DNA of 64,000 nucleotides from an uncultured Reyranella sp. (lineage in GTDB: Bacteria > Pseudomonadota > Alphaproteobacteria > Reyranellales > Reyranellaceae). A program made the position numbers and the translations under genes. This document shows, one piece after another, positions 43,401-50,701 of the stretch. Each line of letters begins with the position of its first letter. Position 1 is the stretch's first letter. Location of the stretch: assembly GCA_937915145.1 (NCBI GenBank), contig CALDNT010000058.1:1-64000 (forward strand). Reading direction: 5' to 3'. Below the pieces are notes generated by a model that ran no database searches, was not told the DNA's origin, and saw nothing but the letters and a program-made list of their open reading frames with translations.

Positions 43401-43832
43401 GAAGTCGACGGTGCGCATCTTCTTGGCGTCGACCTTGGCGAGCCAGGCCTTGAGCAACGGCCCGGCCGGTTCCAGCTTGCGGAACGGCGCAATCTCTTCG
43501 GCCAGCGAGGCATCGTAGGCGAAGGGCCAGGTCTCGGCTTCGGGCTCGAGGAAGAAGTCGAAAGGGTTGATCACCGACATGTTGGCGACGAGATCGACGA
43601 CAACTTCGAACCTGTCGGTCTTGTCCTCGAATACCAGCCGGGCGAGATGGTTACCCTGCGGGTCCTGCTGCCAATTGATGAAATGCTTGGCTGGCGCCAC
43701 TTTCAGGGAATAGGATACGACGGGCGTCCGCGAATGCGGCGCCGGACGCAGCCGCACGACCTGCGGGCCCAGTGAGACGGGCCGATCGTAGCGGTAGGTC
43801 GTTCGATGATGCAGCGCGACGTGGATACTCAC
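40473..43832 (-). CDS. Transglutaminase / DUF2126 putative amidoligase fusion
   Basis: Large protein of 1119 residues. The N-terminal beta domain ([20 protein letters not shown]) and transglutaminase core carry the triad C180 ([11 protein letters not shown]), H229 ([11 protein letters not shown]) and D245 (GLDPTSGL). From about residue 310 to the end lies DUF2126, classed as a putative amidoligase of the glutamine synthetase-like fold, with landmarks [42 protein letters not shown] and [19 protein letters not shown]. It belongs with the ATP-grasp/alpha-E and small transglutaminase genes downstream. The pairing of two ligase-type and two transglutaminase-type units suggests a peptide-linked product or tag. 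Confidence 0.92.
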   Translation of the reverse strand: [1119 protein letters not shown]

Positions 43833-43947
43833 CGGGGATGCTCACAACGACCGTCTTGTTTCGCTCCACAATACCTTAAGCAAGGCACATGCCACTGTCC
43901 AAGCGGACGGCCTTTCGCGCGCCACGCCGATATGGTGGAATCCCGCC

Positions 43948-44691
43948 ATGAGCAACTATTTCGACCTCACGGGCAAGGTTGCCCTCGTCACTGGCGGCAG
44001 CCGCGGGCTCGGCCACCAGATGGTGAAGGCCTTCGCCGCCCACGGTGCCGACGTCTTCATCACCAGCCGCAAGATCGAAACCTGCGAGAAAGTGGCCGAC
44101 GAGGTCCGGGCGATGGGTCGCAAGGCCGCGACCTATGCCTGCAACGTCGCCAACTGGCAGGAACTCGACGGGCTGGTCGATGCCGCCTATGCCGCCTTCG
44201 GCAAGGTCGACATCCTGGTGAACAACGCCGGCTCCTCGCCGTTGGCGCCCTCGTCGCTGGAAACCTCCGAGCAGCTCTTCGACCGCATCGTGTCGCTCAA
44301 CTTCAAGGCGCCGTTTCGGCTGATGTCCCTGGTCGGCAGCCGCATGGCCCAGGGTGACGGCGGCTCGATCATCAACATTTCGAGCGCCGGTGCGCTCAGG
44401 CCTCGACCGCAGATCGCACCCTATGCCGGCGCCAAGGCCGCACTCAATGCCATCACCGAGGCCTTCGCCTTCGAATACGGGCCGATGGTGCGCGTGAACA
44501 CCATCTCGCCGGGCCGCTTCCTCACCGACGTCTCCAAGGCCTGGCCCGAGGCGCACAAGGCCAACCCGACGGCGGCGCTCAAGCGCAGCGGCCAGCCTGA
44601 AGAGATCGTGACGGCGGCCCTCTATCTCGCCTCGAGCAAATCGAGCTTCACCACCGGATCGCTGGTCCGGGTCGACGGAGGAATCGCATGA
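43948..44691 (+). CDS. SDR family NAD(P)-dependent oxidoreductase
   Basis: Classical short-chain dehydrogenase of 247 residues. Cofactor motif TGGSRGLG at residues 15-22, NNAG in VDILVNNAGSSPLAP, active-site Ser in INISSAGALRP and the YxxxK pair in YAGAKAALNAI. The acid-rich region after the first strand (TSRKIETCEK) favours NADPH. It overlaps the zinc alcohol dehydrogenase gene by four bases (ATGA), so the two dehydrogenases are co-translated. Both probably act in one oxidation path of an alcohol or hydroxy acid. Confidence 0.92.
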   Translation: MSNYFDLTGKVALVTGGSRGLGHQMVKAFAAHGADVFITSRKIETCEKVADEVRAMGRKAATYACNVANWQELDGLVDAAYAAFGKVDILVNNAGSSPLAPSSLETSEQLFDRIVSLNFKAPFRLMSLVGSRMAQGDGGSIINISSAGALRPRPQIAPYAGAKAALNAITEAFAFEYGPMVRVNTISPGRFLTDVSKAWPEAHKANPTAALKRSGQPEEIVTAALYLASSKSSFTTGSLVRVDGGIA

Positions 44692-45821
44692 AGATGAAAG
44701 CCGGCGTTCTCACCACCTGCGGCGCACCGCGGCCGTTCGCCAAATCCAAGCCCATCCAGGTCCTGGAAGTCGATCTCGATCCGCCCGGTGAGGGCGAGGT
44801 GCTGGTCAAGGTCGGCGGCGGTGGGCTCTGCCACTCCGACCTGTCGCTGATCAATGGCGACCGTCCGCGTCCCGTGCCGATCGTGCTGGGCCACGAGGGC
44901 TCAGGCGAGATTGTCGAAGTCGGCGCCGGCGTGCACGATGTGAAGAAAGGCGACCATGTCTGCTTCACCTTCAACGTGAGCTGCGGCCGCTGCCGCCGTT
45001 GCCTCGAGGGCCGACCCTATATCTGCGAACGGTCGGTCTCTCCGCGCGCCGCCGGCCAGCTGCTGTCGGGCCATCATCGCCTGCACATGGACGGCAAGCC
45101 GGTGAACCATCATTCCGGTGTCTCCTGCTACGCCGAATATGCCGTGGTCGATCGCGGGTCGATCGTGGTGATCGACAAGAGCTTGCCGCTCGACGTTGCT
45201 GCCCTGTTCGGCTGCGCCGTGGTGACCGGCGTGGGCGCCGTCATCAACACCGCGCAGATCCAGCCCGGCAGCACGGTGGCCATCGTGGGCCTGGGCGGCG
45301 TGGGTCTCAGCGGCCTGATGGGTGCGGTGCTGGCGGGCGCGGGCCGCATCGTCGCCATCGATCTTTCGGACGACAAGCTCGGCCTCGCGCGACAGCTTGG
45401 CGCCACCGACACGGTGGACGCCAAGGACGCCGATCACGTGACGCAAGTCCGCGACCTCACCAACGGTGGTGTCGACTATGCCTTCGACCTCGCCGGCACC
45501 ATCAAGGCGATGGAGACGGCCTATCTCGTCACCCGCTGGGGCGGCACGACCGTCACAGCGGGTCTCTCGCCGATCGCTGCCGATTTCTCGTTCAAGCAGA
45601 GCGGCCTCGTCAGCGAGGAGAAGACCATCAAGGGCTCCTACATGGGAAGCTGCGTGCCGGTGCGCGACATCCCGCGCTTCATCGCGCTCTACCAGCAGGG
45701 CAAGCTGCCGGTCGACCGCATGGTCAGCCAGCGCATCGGCTTCGACGAGCTGAACCTGGGCTTCGACCGGCTGCAGGATGTGGCCACCGTGCGGCAGATC
45801 CTGGTGCCGCACGGGGCATGA
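44688..45821 (+). CDS. Zinc-dependent alcohol dehydrogenase (MDR family)
   Basis: Medium-chain dehydrogenase of 377 residues. Catalytic zinc ligands: C48 (GLCHSD), H69-E70 (GHEGSGEI) and a Cys in LFGCAVVTGVGA. Structural zinc cysteines C99, C102, C105 and C113 are all present (CGRCRRCLEGRPYIC). The nucleotide motif is AIVGLGGVGLSGL, and the following IDLSDDK indicates NAD. The length and the HSGVSCYAEYAVVD region are closest to the class III/aryl-alcohol type. Translation is coupled to the SDR gene by an ATGA overlap and a GGAGGAA site. Confidence 0.93.
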   Translation: MKMKAGVLTTCGAPRPFAKSKPIQVLEVDLDPPGEGEVLVKVGGGGLCHSDLSLINGDRPRPVPIVLGHEGSGEIVEVGAGVHDVKKGDHVCFTFNVSCGRCRRCLEGRPYICERSVSPRAAGQLLSGHHRLHMDGKPVNHHSGVSCYAEYAVVDRGSIVVIDKSLPLDVAALFGCAVVTGVGAVINTAQIQPGSTVAIVGLGGVGLSGLMGAVLAGAGRIVAIDLSDDKLGLARQLGATDTVDAKDADHVTQVRDLTNGGVDYAFDLAGTIKAMETAYLVTRWGGTTVTAGLSPIAADFSFKQSGLVSEEKTIKGSYMGSCVPVRDIPRFIALYQQGKLPVDRMVSQRIGFDELNLGFDRLQDVATVRQILVPHGA

Positions 45822-45833
45822 CGAGACCGTCGA

Positions 45834-45856
45834 CGACCAGCAGGCCTTCGTGGTCG
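45834..45856. terminator. Candidate hairpin between convergent genes
   Basis: Inverted repeat CGACCA/TGGTCG with an 11-base loop in the 54-base gap between the convergent alcohol dehydrogenase and UPF0114 genes. There is no T-run on either side, so if it terminates it is a weak, bidirectional stem. Confidence 0.3.
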
Positions 45857-45875
45857 GGTGGGATTGTCTGCCGGG

Positions 45876-46457
45876 CTAGTGTTGTCCGTTCTTGCGGTGG
45901 GCGGCCTGATTGGCCGTGCCCATGCGGTCCACCAGGGCGATGCCGATCGCTGAAAGGATGAAGACCGTGTGGATGATCGTCTGCCACATGATGCCGGCTT
46001 CGGTGAAGGTGGCGCTCGGGCTCCCCAGATTTCCCGATTCGATAAACGTCCGCAGGAGATGGATCGAGGAGATGCCGATGATCGCCATCGCCAGCTTGAT
46101 CTTCAGGACGCTGGCGTTGACGTGGCTCAGCCATTCCGGCTGGTCGGGATGCTTGTTGAGTTCCATCCGCGACACGAAGGTCTCGTAGCCACCGACGATG
46201 ACCATGATGAGCAGGTTCGAGATCATCACCACGTCGATGAGCCCGAGGACGACCAGCATGATCTGCTGTTCGGTGGCCTCGAAGCTGTGTGCCACGAGAT
46301 GCCACAGCTCCTTCAGGAAGAGAATCACATAAACAACCTGTGCAACGATCAGGCCGAGATACAGCGGCAGCTGCAGCCACCGCGAGGCGAAGATGAGCCT
46401 TGGCAGGGGACGTAGCCCGACGCGCGGCGCGTCCGATGTCGTCGTACTCGTGGTCAT
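45876..46457 (-). CDS. UPF0114 family inner-membrane protein (YqhA-like)
   Basis: Integral membrane protein of 193 residues with about four hydrophobic segments. Two near the N terminus (LQLPLYLGLIVAQVVYVILFL and IMLVVLGLIDVVMISNLLIMVIVGGYETFVSR) match the UPF0114 signature, and two are C-terminal. The family is widespread but uncharacterised. The ATG at 46457 is chosen because the sequence before it (to 46505) is Arg/Cys-rich and unlike the family. A GGGGA site precedes it. It is followed by no co-directional close neighbour and converges with the alcohol dehydrogenase gene. Confidence 0.87.
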   Translation of the reverse strand: MTTSTTTSDAPRVGLRPLPRLIFASRWLQLPLYLGLIVAQVVYVILFLKELWHLVAHSFEATEQQIMLVVLGLIDVVMISNLLIMVIVGGYETFVSRMELNKHPDQPEWLSHVNASVLKIKLAMAIIGISSIHLLRTFIESGNLGSPSATFTEAGIMWQTIIHTVFILSAIGIALVDRMGTANQAAHRKNGQH

Positions 46458-46597
46458 CGCATTTTCCCCTGTCTGCCTTCGGCCGAAGCAGCGCGGTCGG
46501 TACACTGGCGGGGCGCGGCTTGTCCACTGGCAACACGGGTCAAATCACCGGCCGGGCCGGGGAAGGCTCCGACTTCCAGCTCGGTGATGTTCAGTGG

Positions 46598-47596
46598 TCA
46601 GAAAAAGACCGGCAGCTTCGGTGTGACGGCGGCCCCGTCGCCCTCGATGTCGGGCGTGGCGTACTGGATGAAACTGTCGGGCAGGGTCGCCCCCCAGTAG
46701 GTGCCGGTGCCGCGCTCCTGTTCGTTCCACGTCACCGGCTCCCAGTCCGGTGCGAACACCAGATAGCTGCCGGAGTAGATTTCGATACGATTGCCGCCGG
46801 GTTCGTAGGAGTAGAGGTAGAAACCCTGGGAATTGTTGTGCTTGGCGGGGCCGGCTTCGATGAAGATGTGATTTTCGGCCAGGATGTCGGCGGCGCGCAG
46901 CACGTCCTCGCGATTGTCGACCCACAGCGAGAAATGATGCAGGCGTCCGTGCCCGCCCTTCACGTCGACGACGTAGGCGAGCTGGTGGTGCACCGCGGTC
47001 GGGCTCATCCACGAACCGATTTCGCGCTTGCCCTCCTCGAAGACCACCTGCTCGCGGAGCTGGAAGCCCAACAGTTCCTGGGCGAAGCGGCGGTTGCGGC
47101 CGACGTCGCCGGCGAGCAAGGCGAGATGGTCGGTGCGGCGCACGCCGATGCCGCGGCCGGTGTATTTTTGCGGTTGGTTCTTTAGCGTCGAGCGCAGCTC
47201 CGGCGGCGCCATGAATTTCTGCTCCTCGTAGTAGATCTCCATGAGGTGGCCGTCGGGGTCATGGAAACGATAACTGCGGCCTCGTCCGAAATCGCCATTG
47301 GTCCAGCCGACGCCGAGACCTGCCGCCTCGATGGCCCTGGCGCGACGCTCCAGCGCGGCCGGACTCGTGGTGCGCCAGGAGACGCATCCGACGCCGGGCT
47401 TCGCCGCCATCGTCAGCTTGAGCGTACTGGCTGCATGATCGCCATACCCGCGCAGGTAGACGCTCGGGCCGGCGTTGTGCACGACCTCCATGCCAAGCAG
47501 GTCGCGGAAATACCACAGGCTGGGGTCGGGCGGCGGCGTGAAGAGTTCAACGCCGCCGAGATGGGCGACATCGTTGAGGGGTTCCGTTGCCGCCAT
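46598..47596 (-). CDS. VOC-fold extradiol dioxygenase-like protein (two domains)
   Basis: Protein of 332 residues with two VOC modules. The second has the metal ligands of extradiol dioxygenases: His in RRTDHLALLAGD, His in RLHHFSLWVDN and Glu in NRIEIYSGSY. The conserved Tyr near the C terminus is represented by IYSGSYLVFAPDWEPVTWNEQE. Family members cleave catechols next to the hydroxyl groups (meta cleavage). The start at 47596 has an AAAGGGA site (47604-47610) seven bases upstream; ATGs at 47617 and 47623 have none. A 185-base gap with a strong inverted repeat separates it from the nitroreductase gene, so expression may be partly uncoupled. Confidence 0.87.
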   Translation of the reverse strand: MAATEPLNDVAHLGGVELFTPPPDPSLWYFRDLLGMEVVHNAGPSVYLRGYGDHAASTLKLTMAAKPGVGCVSWRTTSPAALERRARAIEAAGLGVGWTNGDFGRGRSYRFHDPDGHLMEIYYEEQKFMAPPELRSTLKNQPQKYTGRGIGVRRTDHLALLAGDVGRNRRFAQELLGFQLREQVVFEEGKREIGSWMSPTAVHHQLAYVVDVKGGHGRLHHFSLWVDNREDVLRAADILAENHIFIEAGPAKHNNSQGFYLYSYEPGGNRIEIYSGSYLVFAPDWEPVTWNEQERGTGTYWGATLPDSFIQYATPDIEGDGAAVTPKLPVFF

Positions 47597-47745
47597 CAGC
47601 CGATCCCTTTCGATCATCGTCATGGTCGAGGATGCCGGGACGCCCCGGGACCTTGCCTTGATCTTGGTCAAGGAGCGCCGGTCTGGCCTCCGCGAGGTTC
47701 GGCCAGCTAGATCAAGGGAATGGCCCGAATTTCTGGTACAAGGCA

Positions 47746-47777
47746 CGGCACACGTCGTGGTCCAACGAGGTGTGCCG
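47746..47777. terminator. Hairpin with 13-base-pair stem downstream of the nitroreductase gene
   Basis: The arms CGGCACACGTCGT (47746-47758) and ACGAGGTGTGCCG (47765-47777) pair over 13 positions with one mismatch, enclosing a six-base loop (GGTCCA). The element begins five bases beyond the nitroreductase stop on the reverse strand. There is no U-rich tail, so it is either a factor-assisted terminator, an mRNA-stabilising stem, or a palindromic repeat. Confidence 0.45.
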
Positions 47778-47780
47778 GAA
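47763..47780. repeat. Copy 2 of an 18-base dispersed repeat
   Basis: Identical over 18 bases (caacgaggtgtgccggaa) to 13743-13760. Here it contains the whole right arm of the hairpin at 47746-47777. In both places it lies in the 3' region of a reverse-strand gene. Confidence 0.5.
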
Positions 47781-47781
47781 T

Positions 47782-48618
47782 TCAGCGGATTTCGAACCCC
47801 AGCTTCGCCAGCGTCGCGCGGATCGTCTCGCGGCCGCCCATCGCCTTGATCGGCGCCATGCGGGCCACGATCCGCTGGGTCCAGGTCGTGGCCTGCATCT
47901 CGTTGCGCTGGGAGAATTTTGCCATCTCGGCGTCGTAGGCCGGGCGGTCCTTGGCCTCGGGGGTGGCATCGTAGCGGTCGTGGTGCAGCACGGTCGACTG
48001 CGGCAGCCGCGGCTTTACTTCGTTTTTTGCCTTGGGGTCGGCGTAGCCGACGCAGAGGCCGAACACGACGAAGGCGCGCGGCGGCAGGCCGAGCAGTTCG
48101 GCCACCCGTGCCGGGTCGTTGCGCATGGCGCCGATATAGACCGTGCGCAGGCCGATCGACTGGGCAGCCACGACGGCGTTCTGGGCGGCCAGCGCGGCAT
48201 CGATGCAGGCGACCATGAAGGTTTCGAGATAGGGCAGGCTCTCGAACTTCACCTTCTCGGCTCCGGACAGGCGCTCGTTGCGCGACAGGTCGGCGACCCA
48301 GGCGATGTAGAGCGGGCACTGCTCGATGTGCTTCTGGCCGCCGGCGATCTCGGCCAGCACATTCTTCTTGCCAGGGTCGCTGATGGCGATGGCCGACCAC
48401 AGCTGCATGTTGGAGCTTGTGGCGGCCGACTGCGCCGCCGCGATCAGTGTCTCCAGCGTGCCCGGCGGCACCGCGTCAGGCAGAAAGCCGCGCACCGAGC
48501 GGTGGTCGAGCATGGAGGCGATCGTCTCGTTCCATGGCCCGGCAGGCGGAAGCGCGGCGCCGTAGCGGCGGGCGAGGGCGTCGGGTTTCGTCGTGGCAGC
48601 GGGTGCTAGCGAATCCAT
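47782..48618 (-). CDS. Nitroreductase family protein
   Basis: FMN-dependent NAD(P)H oxidoreductase of 278 residues. The FMN-binding start is MLDHRSVRGFLPDAVPPGTLETLIAAAQSAATSSNMQLWS, followed by the mid-protein FMVACIDAALAAQNAVVAAQSIGL and the family motif AELLGLPPRAFVVFGLCVGYAD. The N-terminal arm of about 30 residues is longer than usual. Relatives reduce nitroaromatics, flavins or quinones. Only six bases separate it from the MFS gene upstream, so it is part of the 47782-52928 operon. Confidence 0.9.
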   Translation of the reverse strand: MDSLAPAATTKPDALARRYGAALPPAGPWNETIASMLDHRSVRGFLPDAVPPGTLETLIAAAQSAATSSNMQLWSAIAISDPGKKNVLAEIAGGQKHIEQCPLYIAWVADLSRNERLSGAEKVKFESLPYLETFMVACIDAALAAQNAVVAAQSIGLRTVYIGAMRNDPARVAELLGLPPRAFVVFGLCVGYADPKAKNEVKPRLPQSTVLHHDRYDATPEAKDRPAYDAEMAKFSQRNEMQATTWTQRIVARMAPIKAMGGRETIRATLAKLGFEIR

Positions 48619-48624
48619 GAGGCG

Positions 48625-49860
48625 TTAGTCCTTGGGCTTGGCGCGGGTGATCGCGGTCACCAGCGCAAGGAAGATGAATCCGACCACGATCATGAAGATC
48701 GCCCGCGGCTCGCCGCGGTCCATCAGCCAACCGTACAGCAGGGGCGCGAACATGCCGCCCAGGTTGAAGCCAGTACTGACGAAGCCGAAGACCTTGCCGA
48801 ACGAACCCGGTGGGGTGACGGCGCGCACCATCATGTCGCGCGACGGCTGGATCACGCCGTTCAGCAGCCCACCCAGCGACATCACGCCGACCAGGACGAC
48901 CGCCGGCATGTTCACCCAGGCCATCAGAATCGCCATGGCCGAGGTGAAGGCAAAGCCGACCGCGGCCACGCGTTCATGATGCGGCGTGCGGTCGGCGACG
49001 AGGCCGCCCAGCAGGACGCCGAAGGCGCTGCACAGCAGGAAGCCGGACAGTGCCACGTTGGCCACTGCAAACGGCGTATCGTGGATGGCGCCGAGGCCGA
49101 CGACCGTAAAGGTCTGGATGCCGCCGTTGGCCATGGCCAGGCAGAAGAAGAACAGGAGATTGCGCAGGATCGGCACGCTGAGCAGCAGGCCGAGCCCGAC
49201 CTTGGCATCGCTTTTTGCCGGCTGCTGACCGGGCTTGTGAACGACGCGCGGCAGGATGCCGCCCGCCACGATCACCAGCAGGCCGACGGCGAGAGAGAGA
49301 CCTGCAGCGAACAGAAAGCCGCCGCGCCAGCCCCAGATGGCGGCGCAGGCGAGCACCATGGCCGGCGTCACGCCCGAGCCCAGGTAGCCGGCGAAGGTAT
49401 GGATCGAGAAGGCCTTGCCGATCCGCTTGTGATCGACCGTCGCCGACAGGATCGTGTAGTCGGCCGGATGATAGACCGTGTTGGCGACACCCAGGAAGGC
49501 ATAGGCGATGACGAAGAACCAGTAGCCTGGCAGCAGGGCCGCGGCGGCGATGGCCGCAGCGCCCAGCAAAAGCCCGCCGGTCAGCATGACGCGCGGACCG
49601 ATGCGGTCGACCAGGAAGCCGGCCGGCGTCTGCAGCAGCGCCGAGGCGACGTTGAATGCCGTGAGCGCCAGGCCGATCTGGATGTAGCTGACGCCGAAGG
49701 CTTCGCGCACCTCGCCGAACAGCGGCGGCAGCAGCATGATGTGCACGTGGCTCACGAAATGCGCCGCGGCGATCAGCGCGATCACCCTGGTCTCGCGGCT
49801 CCATCTCGAACCGGAGGCGGTCTCGGCCGGCAGGGCGAGCGGTTCACTCGTCGACGACAT
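48625..49860 (-). CDS. MFS transporter
   Basis: Major facilitator superfamily membrane protein of 411 residues with about 12 hydrophobic segments. The loop 2-3 motif is represented by GFLVDRIGPRVMLTGG. A charged central loop lies around HKPGQQPAKSDAKVG, and the second half repeats the motif as GGLVADRTPHHERVAAVG. The N-terminal 20 residues are polar. The start overlaps the fumarylacetoacetate hydrolase-like gene by 17 bases. It probably moves the substrate of the neighbouring catabolic enzymes, but the direction and ligand are unknown. Confidence 0.9.
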   Translation of the reverse strand: MSSTSEPLALPAETASGSRWSRETRVIALIAAAHFVSHVHIMLLPPLFGEVREAFGVSYIQIGLALTAFNVASALLQTPAGFLVDRIGPRVMLTGGLLLGAAAIAAAALLPGYWFFVIAYAFLGVANTVYHPADYTILSATVDHKRIGKAFSIHTFAGYLGSGVTPAMVLACAAIWGWRGGFLFAAGLSLAVGLLVIVAGGILPRVVHKPGQQPAKSDAKVGLGLLLSVPILRNLLFFFCLAMANGGIQTFTVVGLGAIHDTPFAVANVALSGFLLCSAFGVLLGGLVADRTPHHERVAAVGFAFTSAMAILMAWVNMPAVVLVGVMSLGGLLNGVIQPSRDMMVRAVTPPGSFGKVFGFVSTGFNLGGMFAPLLYGWLMDRGEPRAIFMIVVGFIFLALVTAITRAKPKD

Positions 49861-50686
49861 TGACGCCCAACGTTCCGATGCCGGAAATCTCGACCTCCAC
49901 CTTGTCGCCGCTCTTCATCCACAGCGGCGGCTTGCGGCCGGCGCCGACGCCGTCGGGCGTGCCGGTGGCGATGATGTCGCCGGGCTCCAGCCATGTCACG
50001 GTCGACAGATACTCGATGATCGTGGCGACATCGAAGATCATATGATCGGTCGTGTCATGTTGTACGATATTGCCGTTCAGGCGGGTCGTGAGCTCGAGCC
50101 GCTGCGGGTCGGCGATCACACTGGCCGTCACCATCCAGGGGCCAAGCGGCCCGGTCGCCGGAAAGTTCTTGCCAGCGGTCACTGAATGCTTCTGGAAATC
50201 GCGCACGCTGCCGTCGAGAAAGCAGGTGTAGCCCGCCACCATCGACAGCGCGCTCGCCCGCGACACATGCCGGCAGCGCGCACCGATCACGACGGCAAGT
50301 TCACCCTCGAAGTCGAAATCGATCGAAGCGCGCGGTCGAACGATATTGCCGCCGTGCGCCACCAGGGTGTTGGCAAAGCGCGAGAAGACACTGGGCACGG
50401 TCGGCAACTGCCGGCCCATTTCGCCGACGTGTGTCGAGTAGTTGAGGCCGACGCAAAGAATTTTGCCCGGCTCGGGGATGACCGGCAGGAGCTCGACGTC
50501 GCCGAGCTTGAAATCGGCCGCCGCGCCCTTGGCCGCCGCTGTGAGTTCGTCGAGCGCCTGCCCGGCGATGGCGGCGCGCAGACTGGGCCAACGCGCCGAA
50601 AGCCGGGTCGAGAGATCGACGATACCGCCGTCGACGATCATGCCGAATTTTTGCGCATCCGCATGGCGAAAACTGACCAAACGCAT
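49844..50686 (-). CDS. Fumarylacetoacetate hydrolase family protein
   Basis: Metal-dependent hydrolase, decarboxylase or isomerase of 280 residues. FAH-family landmarks: GKILCVGLNYSTHVGEMG, the metal-binding acidic residues in DFEGELAVVIGARCRHV, CFLDGSVRDFQKHS and the C-terminal GDIIATGTPDGVGAGRKPPLWMKSGD. Relatives act on diketo acids or 2-hydroxyhepta-2,4-dienedioate at the end of meta-cleavage routes. In this operon it is a plausible partner of the extradiol dioxygenase-like protein and of the alpha/beta hydrolase. Confidence 0.92.
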   Translation of the reverse strand: MRLVSFRHADAQKFGMIVDGGIVDLSTRLSARWPSLRAAIAGQALDELTAAAKGAAADFKLGDVELLPVIPEPGKILCVGLNYSTHVGEMGRQLPTVPSVFSRFANTLVAHGGNIVRPRASIDFDFEGELAVVIGARCRHVSRASALSMVAGYTCFLDGSVRDFQKHSVTAGKNFPATGPLGPWMVTASVIADPQRLELTTRLNGNIVQHDTTDHMIFDVATIIEYLSTVTWLEPGDIIATGTPDGVGAGRKPPLWMKSGDKVEVEISGIGTLGVNVVDE

Positions 50687-50701
50687 GCCGCAACCCTAGG
50701 G

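Noticed and set aside
46598-48400. 600-codon version of the VOC dioxygenase-like gene
   Set aside because: The upstream half is read from the nitroreductase gene in another frame; the ribosome site and family similarity place the start at 47596.
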